NCBI GenBank assembly: GCA_013141175.1
Contig: JABFRN010000001.1
Location: 3,864,001-3,928,000, forward strand
Direction: 5' to 3'
Origin: Lysobacter sp.
Lineage (GTDB): Bacteria > Pseudomonadota > Gammaproteobacteria > Xanthomonadales > Xanthomonadaceae
DNA length: 64,000 nucleotides
Shown in pieces: positions 60,426 through 64,000 of the stretch. Under the pieces are notes generated by a model. The model did no database searches. It saw nothing but the letters and a program-made list of their open reading frames with translations, and was not told where the DNA came from. The position numbers were made by a program, and so were the translations under genes. Position 1 is the first letter of the stretch. Each line of letters opens with the position of its first letter.

Positions 60426-60830
60426 CTATTGCTTCTTCTTTCGGACGTACAGGACCAGCGCATGGTCCTCGATGTCGAAGCCGTACTCGGCCGCGATCCT
60501 GCGCTGCAATTCCTCGATCTCGGCGCTTTCGAACTCGGTGATTTTGCCGGTTTCGATGTCGACCATATGATCGTGGTGATCGCCGCGGTCCAGCTCATAG
60601 ACCGCATGCCCGCCCTCGAAGTTGTGCTTCAGCACCAGGCCGGCGGCCTCGAACTGCGTCAACACCCGGTAGACCGTCGCCAGCCCGATCTCGTCGCCAT
60701 CGTCGACCAGCTTTCGATAGATGTCTTCTGCGGTCATGTGACGCGGCAAGGCCTGCTGCAGGAGTTCCAGCACGCGCATGCGGGGGTGGGTCACTTTGAG
60801 GCCGAGCTTGCGAAGGTCTGTTGATTCCAT
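60426..60830 (-). CDS. fur: Ferric uptake regulator Fur
   Basis: 134 residues from the ATG at 60830. Winged-helix DNA-binding half (MESTDLRKLGLKVTHPRMRVL; GLATVYRVLTQFEAAGLV) and the metal-binding HDHMVD and dimerisation part ending VLYVRKKKQ. Divergent from omlA, as in Xanthomonas, where the promoters overlap. The CxxC pairs of some Fur proteins are absent. Confidence 0.97.
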   Translation of the reverse strand: MESTDLRKLGLKVTHPRMRVLELLQQALPRHMTAEDIYRKLVDDGDEIGLATVYRVLTQFEAAGLVLKHNFEGGHAVYELDRGDHHDHMVDIETGKITEFESAEIEELQRRIAAEYGFDIEDHALVLYVRKKKQ

Positions 60831-60966
60831 GAATGCGGTCCGTGGGTTCAAACTGGGGGGCGGCATCCAACCCGCGATGAACAACTCTTCCTGGTCCGGC
60901 TGACGGCATTGCCGGGCGCCAGTGTATCATCGGCGGGCGCATCACCCCCTCCCAGCTGGTCGCCTC

Positions 60967-61383
60967 ATGCCCACCAATCGCCACTCGCTCCGCACCCCTC
61001 TGCTCGTTCTCGCTGTCGCAATCGCCACCACTGGCTGCGGCATCCTGTACAAACAACCGATCTACCAGGGCAACCTGATCGACAAGACTGCAGTGGAGCA
61101 GTTGCAGACGGGGATGAGCAAGCAGGATGTCATGGGCCTGCTGGGCACGCCCTCGATCTCCGATCCGTACAACGAGAATCGCTGGGACTACACCGCGACC
61201 CAGCGCATCGACCGCCGCGGAACGACCGAAGTGAAGAATTTCACGGTCTATTTCGAAAACGGTGCGGTTGCGAAGTGGGAAGGCGAGTATTTCGCCGAAC
61301 AGGACGACACCCTGGCGGCGAATGCCGGCCGTCAGTTCGGACCGAATCTGGCGAAGGACGACAAAAAGAAGAAGCGCCGCTGA
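60967..61383 (+). CDS. bamE: Outer-membrane assembly lipoprotein BamE/OmlA
   Basis: 138 residues from the ATG at 60967 (the frame opens at 60922). Lipoprotein signal ending ATTGCGIL (Cys about residue 24), then the SmpA/OmlA domain with [17 protein letters not shown] and RWDYT. Component of the BAM complex in the outer membrane; the C-terminus is Lys/Arg rich. Confidence 0.93.
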   Translation: MPTNRHSLRTPLLVLAVAIATTGCGILYKQPIYQGNLIDKTAVEQLQTGMSKQDVMGLLGTPSISDPYNENRWDYTATQRIDRRGTTEVKNFTVYFENGAVAKWEGEYFAEQDDTLAANAGRQFGPNLAKDDKKKKRR

Positions 61384-61396
61384 GGCGATCCACGCG

Positions 61397-61657
61397 TTAC
61401 TTGCCGGCGCGTCGACGCCGGGCTTCCTTCGGGTCGATCGTCAGCGGACGCAGCAGCTCCACCCGATCCCCGTCCCGCAACCGCTGATCCCCGGTCGCGG
61501 GATCGCCGTATACCGCTATCCCGGCATGCCCGCCGGGCGTCAGGCCAGCCGCCGCGATCGCCTCGGCAACCGTCGAGCCCGCTGGAAGGTCCACGCACAC
61601 CGCCTCATGCCTGCGCGGCCACGCTTGAACGACCTCGACATGGACCCGTCCGGACAT
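61397..61657 (-). CDS. rnfH: RnfH family (UPF0125) protein
   Basis: 86 residues, start ATG at 61657. Ubiquitin-like fold: [50 protein letters not shown], the diagnostic ending of the family. Placed just after ratA as in most gammaproteobacteria; probably co-transcribed. Confidence 0.93.
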   Translation of the reverse strand: MSGRVHVEVVQAWPRRHEAVCVDLPAGSTVAEAIAAAGLTPGGHAGIAVYGDPATGDQRLRDGDRVELLRPLTIDPKEARRRRAGK

Positions 61658-61659
61658 GC

Positions 61660-62091
61660 TTACTCGTCCCCGCGATCGGCCACACGCACGAAATCGTCGA
61701 CCATCCGGTCCGCAAGCGACTGGAACCCCAATACGAATGCCGGCCCGAGCAATTTGCTGTTCGGCTCGAAATCCAGACTCAGCGTGACCTTGCATGCGCA
61801 TTCGTCGAGCGCATGGAACTGCCATCGACCGGCCAGTTTCCTGAACGGGCCGTCGCGCAACACCATGTCGATGTGGTGCGGCGGCGAGAGGGTGTTCTCG
61901 GTGGTGAACCAGGTGCTCAGGCCTCCCAGCCCCAGATCCAGCCGTGCCACCACCCGTGCCGAATCGGCCTCGATGACATCCGCCGCTTCGCACCAGTCGA
62001 AACGGCGCGGATACGCGGCGATGTCGTTGACCAGCGCGAACATCTTCGCGGCGGAATGTTCGACCAGAGCAGAGCGTTGGATGACCGGCAT
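61660..62091 (-). CDS. ratA: RatA / coenzyme Q-binding START-domain protein
   Basis: 143 residues from the ATG at 62091. Starts [18 protein letters not shown] and contains [15 protein letters not shown] and [16 protein letters not shown], typical of the Coq10/RatA family, annotated as ubiquinone-binding or as ribosome association toxin. Divergent from smpB as usual. Confidence 0.93.
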   Translation of the reverse strand: MPVIQRSALVEHSAAKMFALVNDIAAYPRRFDWCEAADVIEADSARVVARLDLGLGGLSTWFTTENTLSPPHHIDMVLRDGPFRKLAGRWQFHALDECACKVTLSLDFEPNSKLLGPAFVLGFQSLADRMVDDFVRVADRGDE

Positions 62092-62152
62092 GAGGCGTAT
62101 GACTCGCTGGGGTGACTCGCCAGCCTGCCCCGCATCAGGGACAATGCGACGA

Positions 62153-62680
62153 ATGAGCAAGCAGAAAGTCGGCAAGGATAAGGCAAAGGCGGGCGACAAG
62201 GCGGGCAAGAGCGCGCCCGTCACCAAGACGATTGCCCTGAACAAACGCGCGAGGCACGAGTACCACCTCGAACAGCGCCATGAGGCAGGCCTGTCGCTGC
62301 AGGGCTGGGAGCTGAAATCGATCCGCGCCGGCCGCGCCAACATCACCGACGGCTACGCCCTGATCCAGCACGGCGAGCTGTTCCTGATCGGTGCCCAGTT
62401 CACCCCACTGATCCAGGCATCCAGCCATGTCGTCGCCAACGACCGCCGCACCCGCAAGTTATTGCTGCATCGGCGCGAGATCGACCAGTTGATCGGCAAG
62501 GTGCAGCGCGATGGTTACACCATCGTACCGACCGCGATGTACTGGAAAGGCAACAAGGTCAAACTCGAAATCGCACTCGCCAAGGGCAAGCAGGACCACG
62601 ACAAGCGCCAGGCCTCCAAGGACCGCGACTGGGCCCGAGAGAAGCAGCGCACGATGCGTCGGCACAACAAGGACGCCTGA
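62153..62680 (+). CDS. smpB: SsrA-binding protein SmpB
   Basis: 175 residues from the ATG at 62153 (another ATG lies three codons upstream). Core: [43 protein letters not shown]-type loop, [19 protein letters not shown], and the basic tail [19 protein letters not shown]. Carries tmRNA to stalled ribosomes; ssrA follows immediately. Confidence 0.97.
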   Translation: MSKQKVGKDKAKAGDKAGKSAPVTKTIALNKRARHEYHLEQRHEAGLSLQGWELKSIRAGRANITDGYALIQHGELFLIGAQFTPLIQASSHVVANDRRTRKLLLHRREIDQLIGKVQRDGYTIVPTAMYWKGNKVKLEIALAKGKQDHDKRQASKDRDWAREKQRTMRRHNKDA

Positions 62681-62802
62681 CCTTCGCCTCTCTTCATGCA
62701 GCCATCTCCCGCATTGTGGGACGGAGGCAAGCCGCGCGTCCGGCGCTTGAACCCCGCCCTACCCGGCCCCATACTGGAACCGTCAGTGGTATCGACTTTC
62801 CC

Positions 62803-63156
62803 GGGGGTGCACTTGGCTTCGACGGGAGTAGCAACGTCCACTGGTGCATGCCGAGGGGGTAGCTTTCCTCGCTAATCCAGCTGCAAAACTTAGTTGCCAA
62901 CGACGACAACTACGCTCTCGCCGCTTAAGGCGTAAGCCCCGAACCCACTTGTGCCCGTGCTCGTGGATGTAGGGTCATTATCACGGAACAGGCTCCGGCG
63001 GCGACCCGTCAACCGGTGTTTAAATAAAGCGGGTGTGTCTGGCGGTGTGCTTCGCACGTCGTGTTGCCGTCAGCCGAGAACGAACGTCGTGCTAAGCATG
63101 TAGTACCAGAGATCGCGCGCTTTCGGACGGGGGTTCGATTCCCCCCACCTCCACCA
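62803..63156 (+). ncRNA. ssrA: Transfer-messenger RNA
   Basis: 354 bases. The 5' end GGGGGTGCACTTGGCTTCGACGG and the 3' end GGTTCGATTCCCCCCACCTCCACCA form the tRNA-like domain with a G-U pair at the third position. The resume frame encodes ANDDNYALAA followed by TAA. Rescues stalled ribosomes with SmpB. Confidence 0.97.
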
Positions 63157-63179
63157 TTTCAAGCTCCAAAGCAGTCCCA

Positions 63180-63223
63180 GAAAGGCCGGAATCCCCGCAA
63201 GACAAGGGTTCCGGCCTTTTTGT
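63180..63223 (+). terminator. Intrinsic terminator of ssrA
   Basis: AAAGGCCGGAATCCC pairs with GGGTTCCGGCCTTTTT around a 10-base loop, with a T-run. Strong rho-independent signal just after tmRNA. Confidence 0.9.
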
Positions 63224-63305
63224 TGTCCGAGGGCATCCCGAGGGGATTGCGCAATCCGGGGCAACAATGGGGGCAGCAGACACGTCCCGGGTTGGAGTTG
63301 CCCCC

Positions 63306-63478
63306 ATGCCGCTCACCGGTCCCCTCATCCGCAACGCCAAGCCCGCCGAGAAAGCGCAGCGCTATTCGATGGCGACGGCCTGTATCTGGCGTTTCGCTCG
63401 CAGGGGCGATGTGGTGGCGTGTCAATGCGGTTTCGACCGCAGGAAAAACCGGATATCGCCAGGCAATGATTGCGACAG
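63306..63478 (+). pseudogene. Remnant of a tyrosine integrase (N-terminal arm-binding domain)
   Basis: The first 19 residues MPLTGPLIRNAKPAEKAQR are a typical start of phage/island integrases with a DUF4102 domain. After that the expected LFDGDGLYLAF lies in the next frame and WWRVNAV...TAGKTGYRQA in the third, so at least two frameshifts broke the gene and nothing of the catalytic domain is left. It sits 150 bases after tmRNA, the usual attachment site for such elements. Confidence 0.8.
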
Positions 63479-63502
63479 CGCCTCATGAGCATGCGCGATG
63501 AA

Positions 63503-64000
63503 TCAGGATCGTTGGATGCGGCTCACGAACCATCGATTGACGATGGTCAACAACGTCATGGGGATAACGGCCGAAAAGATCAGCTGGCCTTTGATGAAAA
63601 AGGAAGGAGTCGTAGCGATGATCGCCAGCGCCAGCAGTGCGAACGAATAGTGCTTCGTTCGCGATTCGCCGCGACCGTCCTCTTGCCCGACGAAGCCGGC
63701 CTTGGATCCGAGGGTCGTGAGAACGCCCACCGCAAGAATGCACAGGAACAGACCGCTTTCCCGCAGCGTATCGAGCATCTGGAGAATCCAGAGCTGGTTC
63801 GTGAGCGCCGACAGACCGCCGATGGCGAGATAGGCATTCACGCCAAGGAGCAGCCTGTTCAATGGGCGACCGCGGGAGATCATCGTCGCAAGGATGACCT
63901 GCAGCACGGCCACCGCACCGCCCACCATGAACGCGATCAGCCAGTCTTCCGGCTGTGGATTCCCATGCCTGAATGCAGCGAAGAGGAAGCAACTCAGAGG
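63503..64000 (-). CDS. Multi-pass membrane protein, cut by right edge
   Basis: The frame is open from the right edge to the stop at 63503, so the N-terminus is outside; an internal Met at 63928 is probably not the start because hydrophobic sequence (CFLFAAF, WLIAFMVGGAVAVLQVILATM) continues upstream of it. At least five hydrophobic helices are visible; the end is NRWFVSRIQRS. No family recognised. It follows the integrase remnant and may be island cargo. Confidence 0.6.
   Translation of the reverse strand, partial: PLSCFLFAAFRHGNPQPEDWLIAFMVGGAVAVLQVILATMISRGRPLNRLLLGVNAYLAIGGLSALTNQLWILQMLDTLRESGLFLCILAVGVLTTLGSKAGFVGQEDGRGESRTKHYSFALLALAIIATTPSFFIKGQLIFSAVIPMTLLTIVNRWFVSRIQRS

Overview
The window looks like chromosomal DNA of a high-GC gammaproteobacterium, most likely of the Lysobacterales/Xanthomonadaceae. 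The main evidence is the right-hand block fur / omlA(bamE) / rnfH / ratA / smpB / ssrA and the spu/pot putrescine cluster. The family call is inference; no 16S rRNA is present.

Positions 1-40747 (all minus strand) hold most of a trans-acyltransferase (trans-AT) modular polyketide synthase (PKS) locus. Transcription should begin upstream of a specialised NusG paralogue (40747-40247) and run through a 468-base leader into four giant genes, here called A (39778-26771), B (26774-16197), C (16200-6061) and D (6026 to beyond the left edge). A-B and B-C overlap as ATGA. I count one GNAT loading module and eight ketosynthase modules: M1 KS-KR-ACP; M2 KS-KR-ACP; M3 KS-DH-KR|cMT-ACP; M4 KS-DH0-ECH-ECH-ECH-ACP-ACP; M5 KS-DH|KR-ACP; M6 KS-DH0-ECH-ECH-ECH-ACP-ACP; M7 KS|DH-KR-ACP; M8 KS-DH0-ACP... 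(bars mark protein boundaries, DH0 means an inactive-looking dehydratase fold). No AT, TE or HMG-CoA-synthase-type cassette is visible, so the cluster continues past position 1. Beta-branching modules (M4, M6, M8) alternate with alkene-forming modules (M5, M7). The inferred product segment is therefore a conjugated polyene with a methyl on every fourth carbon, an isoprenoid/retinoid-like pattern made by a PKS.

Positions 41832-45321 carry two flanking genes: a TPR protein with two PRMT-like methyltransferase modules (PRMT9-like layout, plus strand) and an Sfp-type phosphopantetheinyl transferase (minus strand) that could activate the ACPs.

Positions 45450-57673 are a putrescine uptake and catabolism locus. 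A minus-strand operon spuA-spuB-spuC-potF-potG-potH-potI-aldehyde dehydrogenase is divergent from spuI and puuB (plus strand). Together they import putrescine, gamma-glutamylate and oxidise it, release GABA and send it to succinate.

Positions 57754-63157 are housekeeping: tRNA-Ala(GGC), tRNA-Glu(UUC), a secreted protein of unknown function, a DUF1249 protein, the 4.5S/SRP RNA, fur, omlA/bamE, rnfH, ratA, smpB and the tmRNA gene. Immediately after tmRNA lies a frameshifted tyrosine-integrase remnant, marking ssrA as an old island insertion site, followed by a membrane protein cut by the right edge.
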